Positions 1 through 9,599 of a stretch of 64,000 nucleotides of DNA are shown here, one piece after another. Source of the stretch: Phragmites australis (taxonomy: Eukaryota > Streptophyta > Magnoliopsida > Poales > Poaceae). Both the position numbers and the translations under genes were made by a program. Positions within the stretch are counted from its first letter, which is position 1. Each line of letters opens with the position of its first letter. Location: contig NC_084924.1 of the NCBI RefSeq assembly GCF_958298935.1, positions 27,811,819 to 27,875,818 on the forward strand. The letters run 5' to 3'. The notes beneath the pieces are model-generated. The model was not told the DNA's origin and ran no database searches. It was given only the letters and a program-made list of their open reading frames with translations.

Positions 1-1555
1 TGACCACATCTCTTGTGTTTCTAAATGATCGCTAAATTTACTATAGCTGAACACAATTATGGCTGAAGATTAGGCTCTACATGATTCTTTCTTTTTTGTT
101 TAAGTGAATTGGTTTGAAGATGTTCACCATAAGTCTCCATGTGAATCAGCATGTTTTGAATACTCGATTTTATTTGGAGAGAATCAGCAAAACTATGTTT
201 GATGGTTACAATATTCTTTTAGGAATCTGATGCAAAATTATTTGACAGGTCCCATGCCATCATTGATTGAAAAATTTTCCGCCATGCAGTACTTGTGAGA
301 ATTAAATTTCAAATTATGATTCTGCACAATTATCTGATCTTTAATGTTCTATCTTAACCATCTTTCTCTCCATCAACGTCCTCAACATCTCCTCTCCTAT
401 ATTAGTCGCCTCTACATGTTCACCCGACCTCGGCCGTGCTGCTTTCCTCCCTGCAACTTGATTTTACAATGCGGCTACCTAGCGAGACCATGGTCTTTAC
501 TCCAACGGGAGGAGGTGCTCGAGCACACGACACGCAGCCTCGCTCTTCTCCTAGGTTAGATTTCTTGGTCTGCTCTCATTGGTTTGTTTAGTTTGTACAA
601 CATGAATGCTGCCAAAATTAATTGGAGTTCGATGGCTTCTGCTTCCTGAGTCCATGCTAGGAATATTTACATTCTGAAGGCAAGATGTGTTAGTTGGAAT
701 ATCCTCATGTTCCACGATTGCATTTCATCCATTTAGATGGCCTCAAAATGAAATTCCATTGGATAAATTTGAGGTGCCATCATAAATTCTATCCATATTC
801 AATTGTTTTTTCGGGAGAGATTTTATCAGGGGAGGAAATATGTAGCATTGCAGTTGTGATGGTTGAGGTATGAGCACTGATGGTTGGAGGTATGAGCACC
901 GATATCCTTTCCATTTAAACTCATGACCCTGATTTTTGCTTTTCAGATAAATATAAACACCAGGTTTGACAAAATTCTTTACCCAGTTATTGTTCGATGC
1001 AGTAGTTGACAACTTCACAGAAAATAGTCATAAATGTTTCATATGAAAGGATCCAAATCCTCATCCATGTTGTGGTTCTATCATTCTGGTTTTCCCAGGT
1101 ATGCTAACCTAGATTGCTTTATGTAGATATTTGATGGCCTACACATAAGACTACCGAACACAGTTTGCAATCATGGGTTGCAGAAAATGTAATTATAAAT
1201 TGATTACATTTTTAATAAACTAAATCATTTGCATGCGCTCCTTGTATTACTTATGGTCTTTGTTTCACATGTTTCAATAGTCAAGTGTAAATTCACTGCC
1301 CAAAATAATCGTATTGCTACCTCTACCACATATTGGATACTCCTATCACCTTTCCATACAACAGGGATCAGTTTTTAGTAGCATCATTTATGTACCATTT
1401 TGCAAAAATTGAGTTTCATTGATGGCCATGATTGCCTCTTATTATCCTTAAGTGTTTTGGCGGTGACGATACAACTTTTCGGCTTCATATGCCAGTTCTC
1501 CATCCTTCTAATTACATCAGAGCCTTGTTCCCATGCATCTTTTTATTCAACTACA
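1..1555. other. No gene recognised (AT-rich, intron-like or intergenic)
   Basis: I see no convincing coding region, RNA gene or complete mobile element here. Reading frames are short (up to about 90 codons) with no recognisable motif. The stretch ends at the left target-site duplication of the Copia element that starts at 1556. It could be intron or flank of a gene lying to the left of the window, but nothing seen proves that. Confidence 0.5.
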
Positions 1556-2402
1556 TGTTGGGTTTCCCCGACCACTAGGACCACACGATCACGACCAGCT
1601 CCCACGAGCAGATCACGAGACCAGCTTACGTGACCAGCTCACGTGAGCGAGCAGATGCACGACCAGGCAAGCGACCAGCACGTGCACGACCACCCTGTCC
1701 GACCAAGTGAGCGCCACGACCACACGAACAACCCGGCGAGAAGCAAGACGGACAATCCGTCAACCGGAACTCGACGATTGCTGGAACACGACGAGAGAAC
1801 AAAAGAACACACAAATTTCCAAGGCCGCGATAGCTTAGCCTTTTCTTTTCCTCTGAAGTCTAGATTCGAGATCCAACCTCACTGAGTACTTAACCGAGTA
1901 CTTCGAGCTTTCCTCGACCCGATCGTAGATTCGAGTTCTCCGAGTACCTAACCAAGTACTTTGAGCTTTCCACGATTCGACGCCCCGAGGAGATCCGAGC
2001 TCTCTGAGTACCTAACTAAGTATATTGAGCTTTTCTCCCCGATGCATCTAAACTCCTATTCCATGCCCTTGCTTATATAGGCCTTGAGTACATGACCGGC
2101 CAGACATATAAGCCATCATCTCCGACTTGTATACGATCTGGACTCCATGCACCTGCACGTGTACTTTGCCATACAAGCATATAAACTCCGACTCGAACTC
2201 TACGACCTGGACGCATGCAAGTATACGACTCGAACTTGATCGGCCGCCGTGTATTCCGTGGACTCGTAGACCTTCTATACGAGTATGTATACGGCAACTG
2301 ACCAACCAAAACTATCCTAGCATTCTGCGTGCATGCATCTGACTTGCCTATATTAAATACTTAACTTTCCTAAAGACACCAAAACAAGATTAGTTTCCAA
2401 CA
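1556..2402 (-). repeat. 3' LTR of the gag-only Copia element
   Basis: This 847-bp LTR runs from TGTTGGG to CCAACA and is a direct repeat of 3436-4279. It is the 3' LTR because the polypurine tract abuts its 2402 end on the minus strand. Several frames of 60-85 codons inside it are not genes: they lie wholly in the LTR and the second copy breaks them. Confidence 0.92.
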
Positions 2403-2418
2403 CTCCCCCCTTAATCTT
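2403..2418 (-). other. Polypurine tract of the Copia element
   Basis: The minus strand reads AAGATTAAGGGGGGAG immediately before the TG of the 3' LTR. A purine-only tract at this place primes plus-strand DNA synthesis in LTR retrotransposons. Confidence 0.85.
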
Positions 2419-2430
2419 GTTTTCTTCACA

Positions 2431-3342
2431 TTAGAGCAGCGTTGGGTGGTCATCCTGCTCTGCAGCCATGAACAACGCCTTCCCCTGTTTCTTCGACTCC
2501 TCGCATTCCCACTGGTAGTGCCCATAATCTTTGCACTTGTAGTACCTCACTTTAGCCTTGTCGAATTTCTGATTCTTGTTGCCTTGTCCTCCACTATTGG
2601 AGGAGCCTTCATCACCATTCTTCTACTCCTTAGCTCTCCATTGTGCTCGGGTGAGCAACAGATGCTTATCTTCATCCTTATCCTTAGCTCTCCATTGGGC
2701 TTTATTGAGCAACACATGCTCAGAATTGATGTCGACATCGTCGTCATTGCCGCGCAACCTTTCTTCGTACGCCCGGAGACTGCCGAAGACCTCCTCGACT
2801 GTCATGGTCTCGAGGTCACCGAATTGCTTGATTGAAGCAACGATCTACAAGAACTTGTTTGGTGTGGCTCTAAGGATCTTCCATACCACATAGGAGTCCT
2901 CCATTGTGTCACCGAGCCCACGAATTGTGTTGATGATGGAATTCACCTTCATTGCAAAGTCATCGACCGACTTCGTGCTCTTCATCCACAAGCCATCCAA
3001 ATCTTCTCTGAGGGTTTGAACATGAGCATCCTTGACACATTTGGAACCTTGGTACATCATCTTGATGCACTCCCATGCCTCCTTGGAAGTTTCCTTCTCG
3101 GATACCGTCCGTAGCGTCTCCTCCAGGATGCCTTGATAGATGGCGGCAAGCGCTATCTGATCCTTCTTCATGTCCACCTTTTCCTTTGGGTCATCGTGCT
3201 CGACAGCGTCCCAAACGCCTTATGCACACATGAACACCTTCATCTTAATCGCTCATGTTGTGTAGTTGCTCCTCGTGAGCATTGGATAGTGTAGCGACAC
3301 CAGTGAACTCTCTTTCGCTGGTGCTCCTGATCTAGACATCAT
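2431..3342 (-). pseudogene. Copia gag polyprotein, four in-frame stops
   Basis: One reading frame of 304 codons runs from an ATG at 3342 to a TAA at 2431. It is a Copia gag (UBN2/gag-polypeptide type): conserved stretches include ALAAIYQGILEETL, KEAWECIKMMYQG and the segment DLETMTVEEVFGSL before the nucleocapsid. No frameshift is visible, but four stops interrupt it: TGA at 3255-3253 (a Trp codon in relatives), TAA at 3222-3220 (Gln in relatives), TAG at 2847-2845 and TAG at 2625-2623. The zinc knuckle is damaged as well. It reads YYKCKDYGHYQWEC, so the first Cys of CX2CX4HX4C is Tyr. The frame ends about 25 codons beyond the knuckle, directly before the polypurine tract, so the gag-only layout is ancestral and not made by these stops. 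Confidence 0.88.
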
Positions 3343-3421
3343 CGCCGATGTTGATTCGCTGCCTCTGCTATCCGTCGACCGCACACAATAGATCTCCTAG
3401 CTTGCCGAGTAGTTCGTCGAG

Positions 3422-3433
3422 GCTCTGGTACCA
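3422..3433 (-). other. Primer-binding site (initiator tRNA-Met) of the Copia element
   Basis: The minus strand reads TGGTACCAGAGC two bases after the CA end of the 5' LTR. It differs at one base from TGGTATCAGAGC, the usual plant Copia site complementary to the 3' end of initiator tRNA-Met. Confidence 0.88.
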
Positions 3434-3435
3434 AT

Positions 3436-4279
3436 TGTTGGGTTTCCCCGACCACCAGGACCACACGATCATGACCAGCTCCCACGAGCAGATCACAAGA
3501 CCAGCTTACGCGACCAACTCATGTGACCGAGCAAACATATGACCAGGCGAGCGACCAGCACATGCACAACCACCCTTTCTGACCAAGTGAGTGCCACGAC
3601 CACACAAACAACCTGGCGAGAAGCAAGACGGACGATCCATCAACTGGAACTCGACGATTCGCTGGAACACGACGAGAGAACACAAGAACACACAAATTTC
3701 CGAGGCCGTGATAGCTTAGCCTTTTCTTTTCTTCTATTTCTTCCAAAGTATAGATTTGAGATCCGAGCTCACTGAGTACTTCGACCTTTCCTCTACCCGA
3801 TCGTAGATCCGAGCTCTTCGAGTACCTAACCAAGTACTTTGAGCTTTCCACGATTCGACACCCAAGGAGATCTGAGCTCTTTGAGTACCTAACCATGTAC
3901 TTTGAGCTTTTCTCCTCGATGCATCTAAACTCCTATTACATGCCCTTGCTTATATAGGCCCTGAGTATATGACCGGCCAGACATACAAGCCATCATCTCC
4001 GACTTGTATATGATCTGGACTCCGTGCACCTGTACGTGTACTTTGCCATACAAGCATATAGACTCTGACTCGAACTCTACAACCTAGTCACATGCAAGCA
4101 TACGACTCGGACTTGATCGGCGGCCGTGTATTCCGCAGACTCGTAGACCTTCTATATGAGTACGTATACGGCAACTGACTAACCAAAACTATCCTAGCTT
4201 TCTACGTGCATGCATCTGACTTGCCTATACTAAATACTTAACTTTCCTAAAGGCACCAAAGTAAGATTAATTTCCAACA
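3436..4279 (-). repeat. 5' LTR of the gag-only Copia element
   Basis: An 844-bp direct repeat of 1556-2402 with the same TGTTGGG and CCAACA ends. It is the 5' LTR because the primer-binding site abuts its 3436 end. Confidence 0.92.
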
Positions 4280-5727
4280 TTACATTGATTTTAGATTATT
4301 CATATTTTTACCACACTCTGCATCTTATTGGCCACTAATGAATTGCCCCAATGTTACGAGGCTGCGAGCGGCTCCAGGTTCCTATTTAGCAAGAACCTAC
4401 TTAGAGGCGCTGCACTCGCAGAATAACACCAGGCAATCCTAAGGTCTTCAATGCTATTTCACTTATATCCATATGGCAGTTTAATCTCATAAGGTCAGAA
4501 GAGAGATCTCCTGCTTACAGTATTTTGGTTACATTCAATCGAACTTCTCTTCTCACATATACATACAAGAAATTATTACTAATTCTGGCAATAGCATGTA
4601 AAAGAAAAGAGAATATGAAAACTCGAGCGAACATGTACCTACTTCCTTCATCAACATGTTCAACAATTGGATGGATACTTTGAAAATCCTGCATTGATCA
4701 ACTTATTTACACTCATTTCAGTTTTCACAAATTGCCTTGTATATATATTTCTCAAATTAGTAATTATTGAACAATAGATATCCCAATTCCACTATGAGAA
4801 AAGCACAAATGACTATAGGTAGTTCTTTTTTCTTTTGTACCTCCTCCGTCACTGGCGATTGAATTCGCGGCTTCAGAACCATAACCCTAGCCACCCAAGA
4901 CAACCTCTTTCTAGCAATTGTGGATCATCACTGACATGGGCCTCTGGGCCACCAATGATCATTTGGGCTTCGGCCTAGGTAGCGTTCGACATAAAAATAA
5001 TTGCTGGACAACTCCATTATGTACCATGCTAGCGCATTAATGACACACTTTTTCTCTAGTATAGATAGAGAGTTGATCACCGCGGATTAGCTCGCAAATG
5101 GCACCCGGTTACACCGCCATCTTAGTTGCCGCCACCTTCACCCCGCCTCCTTGTTCCCTCGCAAAACAACGCGCTCTGGATGTGTGTCATGCTGATCTGA
5201 CGCCACCGCATGGCTCGTCATTGTCCATCTGGGCCCGGATGGGGCATCGCAGCCGCTTTGAGTGGTGTTTCTTCGTTAACGGCCCATGCAAAGAGAAGCC
5301 CGACTCAACCGGGCCATAAGAAGGCCGGGCCCAATGATAATGATTTGGTCAAAATTGGCAAGGCGGGTTTGGCTAGCTTTTTCTTTCGGTTGAAAATAGA
5401 ATCTACCGTAGATGGAATCAATTTGGAGGACTTTTGGTGGCAATTTTGCAATTCATGATTTTTTATTGGCAAATCTTGGGTTGTAGTTTCAAGTTTGAAG
5501 CAGTAGCAAATATGCATTTTTTCTTGCAAGGGGTGCTCACTTCGTCGTGATAAAGTTTGCCACAAAGTACATCCTCCAGTCATAAATAATATCATTTTGG
5601 TTTGCTTATAGTTAACCGTTTAAAACTTTGGTAACAAAATGATCTTTTCATGTATTGATTTGAATACTTAAAAATGATATGGGTAAATTTGTATCAAAAA
5701 ATACTTTCTATAATAGTGTACTTTTGA
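4280..5727. other. No gene recognised
   Basis: AT-rich sequence with a slightly GC-richer patch at 4840-5340. The small frames in that patch (for example at 5098 and 5210) overlap each other, lack family motifs and are most likely chance. I see no RNA gene or complete transposon. Confidence 0.45.
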
Positions 5728-5736
5728 TATGTTTTC

Positions 5737-6707
5737 GAGTAAATTTCACAAATCCACCACAATTTTGAACTAATAGTCACAAAAACTACAACTTTTGTGT
5801 CCATTTCATAAACCCACCAATAATTTAGGCTTCCTTATCACAAAACTATAACTTTTTACACTTCTGTCATTTTTGTCGTCGAAATTTACTATTCAGAGGT
5901 ACTGCTTACAGGCACTGCAGTCTTCTATTTCTCAAAAAATCCAAGAATTATTTATACATGTTCATAATCTATGTGGAACCCATTTTATTTGGATTCACCA
6001 AAAAATTATGTGTATAATTTAAATTAAAATTCTAAAAAAATTCTTAAAAAATCTACTTTTATAACTTCTAACAATTGTTAGGACATCAGGGAAATTCCTA
6101 AAAATCTGGAAAAATCACTAATATTCTTCTTATATGATGGAATAATTTTTAAAATTATTTCCGGTCTTATTGTATATGGTAAAAAAAGTGAGTTCCTTTG
6201 TAATGCTCGAGAGGCCTCAAATAAAATCTAAAAATCTGGAAACTGATTCACATGCAGCATTACGAAGGAACTCACTTCTTTACCATATAACCTAGGGCAA
6301 AAATAATTTTAAAAATTATTCCATCATATAAGAAAAATATTAGTGAATTTTACTAGATTTTTGGAAATTTATTTGAGACACTAACAATTGTTAGAAATTA
6401 TAAAGTAGTCTTTTTTGGAGAATTTAAATTTAAATTATACACAGGATTTTTTGGGTGAATCTAATTAAATTAGGTTGCACATAGATTATGGAACACATAA
6501 AAAAAATTAGGATTTTTGTAGAAACAGAAGACCGTTGTGCATGTGAACTGTGCCGATGAACATTGATTTTCGACGGCAAAACTGAAGCGTAAAAGTTGTA
6601 GTTTTGTGTGAAAAAGCCTAAAATAATGGTGAGTTTGTGAAATAGATAAAAAAGTTGTAGTTTTATTACTATTAGCCCAAAATTATGGTAATTTGTGAAA
6701 TTTACTC
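5737..6707. mobile_element. Foldback (long inverted repeat) MULE-type MITE, about 970 bp
   Basis: The left arm begins GAGTAAATTTCACAAATCC and the right end is its imperfect reverse complement, ending GTGAAATTTACTC. Pairing continues almost to a small loop near 6200-6250, so the whole element folds back on itself. Internal pairs include TCTAACAATTGTTAGG with CTAACAATTGTTAGAAA, and AGTGAGTTCCTTTGTAATGC with GCATTACGAAGGAACTCACT. The flanks are TATGTTTTC (5728-5736) and TATGTTTTA (6708-6716), a 9-bp duplication with one mismatch. Nine-base duplications are typical of Mutator-like elements. It has no coding capacity, so it would need a transposase in trans. Confidence 0.85.
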
Positions 6708-6958
6708 TATGTTTTATAAATATATTACATAAAAAATAATATGTTTCCAGCATGATGTGCAAAACGTTCACTTATATGTGACTAGACGGAGAAGACCCTT
6801 AACATGTGGTTGGATCGCGAGCAACTACATTAGTGCTCATTAGTGCTTGGTTCACAGTGAGTTGGATGCCCAAATCAGTATCGCAAAAAGAGTGAGTAAT
6901 CTGATATGTCACTACTGACATGTAACAACATGGACCGTATCATCTGCAGTTTGTAATG

Positions 6959-8580
6959 CTAATCCTTGAACGAGAAGCTGCATCTGGAGCCGACGGCACA
7001 GGCGGCGTCTCGGCGCGCGAGCCGCATCCTCCTCTCCTCCGAGAGCTGCCTGGCGATCCCGGCGAGCGCGTCGGCGTTGTTCCCTTCCCCGGGTACAGGC
7101 TCGTACCTCCCCGTCTCCACGTTCACCCTGGACACCCGCTGCGCCAGCATCCGCTCCCCGATCTCAACGAGGCTCCTCATGTTCTCCGGCGTCGCCGCGT
7201 CCACTGTGGCCATGGCGCCACGGAGCGAGTTGTCCTGGATGCGGATGTAGTCGCCATCGCTGTGGAGCGACTGGAACAGCACGGCGGCGTGGATGTCCAC
7301 GAGGTCGGAGCTGGCCGCCATGAAGATGTCGATGATGGGGGCCATGCCATTGTTGCGGAGCCACCTGATGACGCCCCACCGGGAGCACTGCCGCGCAGTG
7401 TAGAGACCCTGGTCGGAGGTCGAGCCCGTTCCGATGGACAGCACCAGGAACCGGCCGCAGTCCGCCGGCTTCACCGGGTACAGCTCCTCCTTGTCCTTGG
7501 CCACCATCTTCTTGGTGATCTGCGTCATCGCAACCATCGTCTGTTCATGCAGGAAAGACCGACAACAATTAGTATGTGTGACTGTTCTCTTGGCACTAAG
7601 TAGCAGGCACGTCCGAATGATATATGAATCGACATCGATGTCGAGTTCAGACTTCAGAGATGCTCTTGCTTAATTACCGGGTTGTTGGCGGCGACACCGC
7701 CGTCGATGAGGTTGTACTCGCGCTCCTTGCCGCTGACGTCTTTGGTCTTGAAGTAGTGCGCTGGGAGGTAGGTTGGCGCGGCAGATGTGCTGATGCACAC
7801 GTCGGAGAGGAGCGCGTTCTTCAGGGGCATGCTCTTGGCCTTGAAATCAACGCAGACGAGCAATTATCAGAAGTTGAGTCATGCGCAACAACTGAATACA
7901 CGCATGTGTATCAAGATTCAAGAATCGATCGCGGATTCGGGGGCTGCGACGTACGTCGTAAGTGGTGAAGATGATGGGCTGGAGCAACCTGACGTCAAAG
8001 GTGGGGATGACGACGTTGGTGAGCGTGTCGCACACCCTCGTCTCGCCGAGCATGCTCCTGATCCTGCCATGCAGGTACTTGCCGTTGTACCGTGGCCGTC
8101 TCAGCGCGGAAATCGCCGCCGCGAGCCTGCTCCTCCTGCCACAAACCAATCTCATGCATCGTCGGTCAGTTTCGGTTCGATCACATGCCTCTGATCGATC
8201 AAGAGGGATCGGCTGACTCACTTTTGAGGGAAGATGCGCGGGCCGTGGTCGAGGTAGAAGCGGTTGATGTCTCTGGCAGCGAAGAGCGGGCGCTTGTCCT
8301 CTCCGGGCGCGGTGAGCATGGCGGTGATGAGGCCGCCGGTGCTCGTCCCGGCGATGCAGTCGAAGTAGTCCGCCAGCCTTGCCTCCGGCCCGTCAAGCTC
8401 CTGCAGCCTGGCCTCGAGGAAGGCGAGGATGGTGCCAGGGACGAGGCCCCGGATGCCGCCCCCGTCGATGGTCAGGACCGTCACCCTCTGCCCCGGCGCC
8501 ACCGGCTCGCCGACGACGCCCCCCGCCATCGCCCTCGTGCTGCAGGCGTTGCAGGGCCGCCGGCACGAGTAGCTCGCCAT
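6959..8580 (-). CDS. Patatin-like lipid acyl hydrolase (patatin-like phospholipase), 4 exons, 427 aa
   Basis: Patatin-family acyl hydrolase, expected to release fatty acids from phospholipids or galactolipids with a Ser-Asp dyad. My exon model on the minus strand is 8580-8222, 8135-7955, 7839-7678 and 7540-6959, all with GT..AG introns. It gives 1284 bases in one open frame ending TAG. The oxyanion-loop motif DGGGIRG is at residues 39-45, the nucleophile elbow GTSTGG at 78-83 (Ser80), and the catalytic Asp226 sits in [11 protein letters not shown]. Other family signatures are [12 protein letters not shown] in exon 3 and VLSIGTG in exon 4. Length and intact motifs fit the plant PLP2-type group. 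No signal peptide or membrane span is evident, which suggests a soluble protein. The first Met gives a Cys-rich leader (SCRRPCNAC); a second Met at residue 18 is an alternative start. The exons are very GC-rich, as in many grass genes. A TATA candidate lies about 160 bp upstream. Confidence 0.93.
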
Positions 8581-8739
8581 CGCTCTGCCGCGCTCAATCG
8601 GTCAATCAGCTGCTACAGGGCCAAGATCTGACGGGATCAAGATCGTCCAAGAAGATTGAGGAGAGGTTGCGGCTCGATTCAATCAATTGCTAGCGCGATT
8701 GGTGAGGCAGGATCTATGGAGGAGGGCAGCGATCGATGG

Positions 8740-8745
8740 CTTATA
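8740..8745 (-). promoter_or_regulatory. Candidate TATA box of the patatin-like gene
   Basis: The minus strand reads GTGTATAAGCC about 160 bases before the proposed ATG at 8580. A second AT-rich candidate, CAAATATAGAG, lies further upstream at 8773-8764. The choice between them is uncertain. Confidence 0.35.
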
Positions 8746-8773
8746 CACACCACGTACGAGCTGCTCTATATTT

Positions 8774-9274
8774 GGAGTGACAGGCAAGGGCGGGCGCATA
8801 CAGTTGCATGCAGCTGGCACGTCACCGGAAGAAACCGGAGAAAACGAATCGCCGAAGGGTTAGCTGAATCATCTGCAGAAGAAGGCAGGTACGTAGGTGG
8901 TTAGTGCCACTTCGTTTCAAGTGGCAACTGAACGATCCGTGGAAGCAGTTAATACTAGAACAAAGAAGATCGAGCTGGATCGAATATTCTATTAACTTTA
9001 TATTAGTATTCAACTAGGAGCTCGGTGAAAAATGATACCATAGTTTAAAGTATATGAATTAAATCTAACCGTCTATTGAACTAGATATATATTTTTCTAA
9101 TTATTTTTAAAATGATTAAATTACGACTTATTGTCCTTTAAGGCTAATCTCGTCATTTTGTTAACCCCGAATCACCGATCGGATCAGAGTAGACCGTTTG
9201 TCCTCTGGCGTTCCGGCGCCCGCAAGTTGGCGACCGGCTCGACTACGGCGGCTCTCTGATTCGGCGGCTGCTAC
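8774..9274. other. Upstream flank of the patatin-like gene, no other feature
   Basis: Moderately AT-rich sequence between the patatin-like promoter and the MITE at 9275. It may hold upstream regulatory sequence. I see no motif cluster or coding frame that I can defend. Confidence 0.4.
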
Positions 9275-9479
9275 CAGGGATTTCAATTTCGTATTATAAT
9301 TTTTTTCGTTCATCAGTGAGAAGACTGAAATTCGTGAAATTTCGTCGAAATTTTGGTCATTTTTCGTCCTCTGCTCCGTGGGTCCCACATTCCAGTGAAA
9401 GAAAATTCCGAAATAAAATATTTTGTTCACCACCGAAATTTTTGAAAATCGCGAAATTTCGCTGAAATTTTAATCCCTA
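9275..9479. mobile_element. Small hAT-like MITE
   Basis: A 205-bp AT-rich segment starts CAGGGATTTCAATTTCG and ends GCTGAAATTTTAATCCCTA, so the ends form short inverted repeats (C/T)AGGGATT. The interior is full of GAAATTTCG-type palindromes. The flanks are GCTGCTAC (9267-9274) and CCTGCTAC (9480-9487), an 8-bp duplication with one mismatch. TIRs starting (C/T)AGGG with an 8-bp duplication are typical of hAT elements. The exact ends could shift by one base. Confidence 0.6.
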
Positions 9480-9599
9480 CCTGCTACTCAACTATATTTA
9501 TCTTCAAACTACAAATTTTAACAAGATTCGGTGTATGTTGATTTTTCATATCATCTCAGTTTGTGAATACATATAAATTACCAAGAGCATTAATGAAAA

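Larger units (their letters stand above)
1556..4279 (-). mobile_element. Complete non-autonomous Copia LTR retrotransposon (gag only)
   Basis: Two direct repeats of about 845 bp, both starting TGTTGGGTTTCCCCGACCA and ending TTTCCAACA, flank an internal region of 1033 bp. On the minus strand the order is 5' LTR (4279-3436), primer-binding site, a gag frame, polypurine tract, 3' LTR (2402-1556). The flanking 5-mers are CTACA (1551-1555) and TTACA (4280-4284), a target-site duplication with one later substitution. There is no room for protease, integrase or reverse transcriptase, because the polypurine tract follows the gag stop by only about 12 bases. The element must therefore depend on a partner for transposition. 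The LTR copies differ at scattered sites, so the insertion is not very recent. Structure is seen directly; dependence on a partner is inferred. Confidence 0.93.

Noticed and set aside
344..559. 71-codon plus frame near the left edge
   Set aside because: No conserved motif, ordinary composition and an unsupported start.
2048..2342. Overlapping frames of 71-85 codons on both strands
   Set aside because: They lie inside the Copia LTR and are broken in the second LTR copy.
6430..6771. 113-codon minus frame
   Set aside because: It lies inside the right arm of the foldback element and extends past its end. It is AT-rich chance.
6956..8631. Long plus-strand frames (215, 179, 135 aa) over the patatin-like locus
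   Set aside because: They are antisense shadows of GC-rich exons. The minus strand has the catalytic motifs and clean splice joins.
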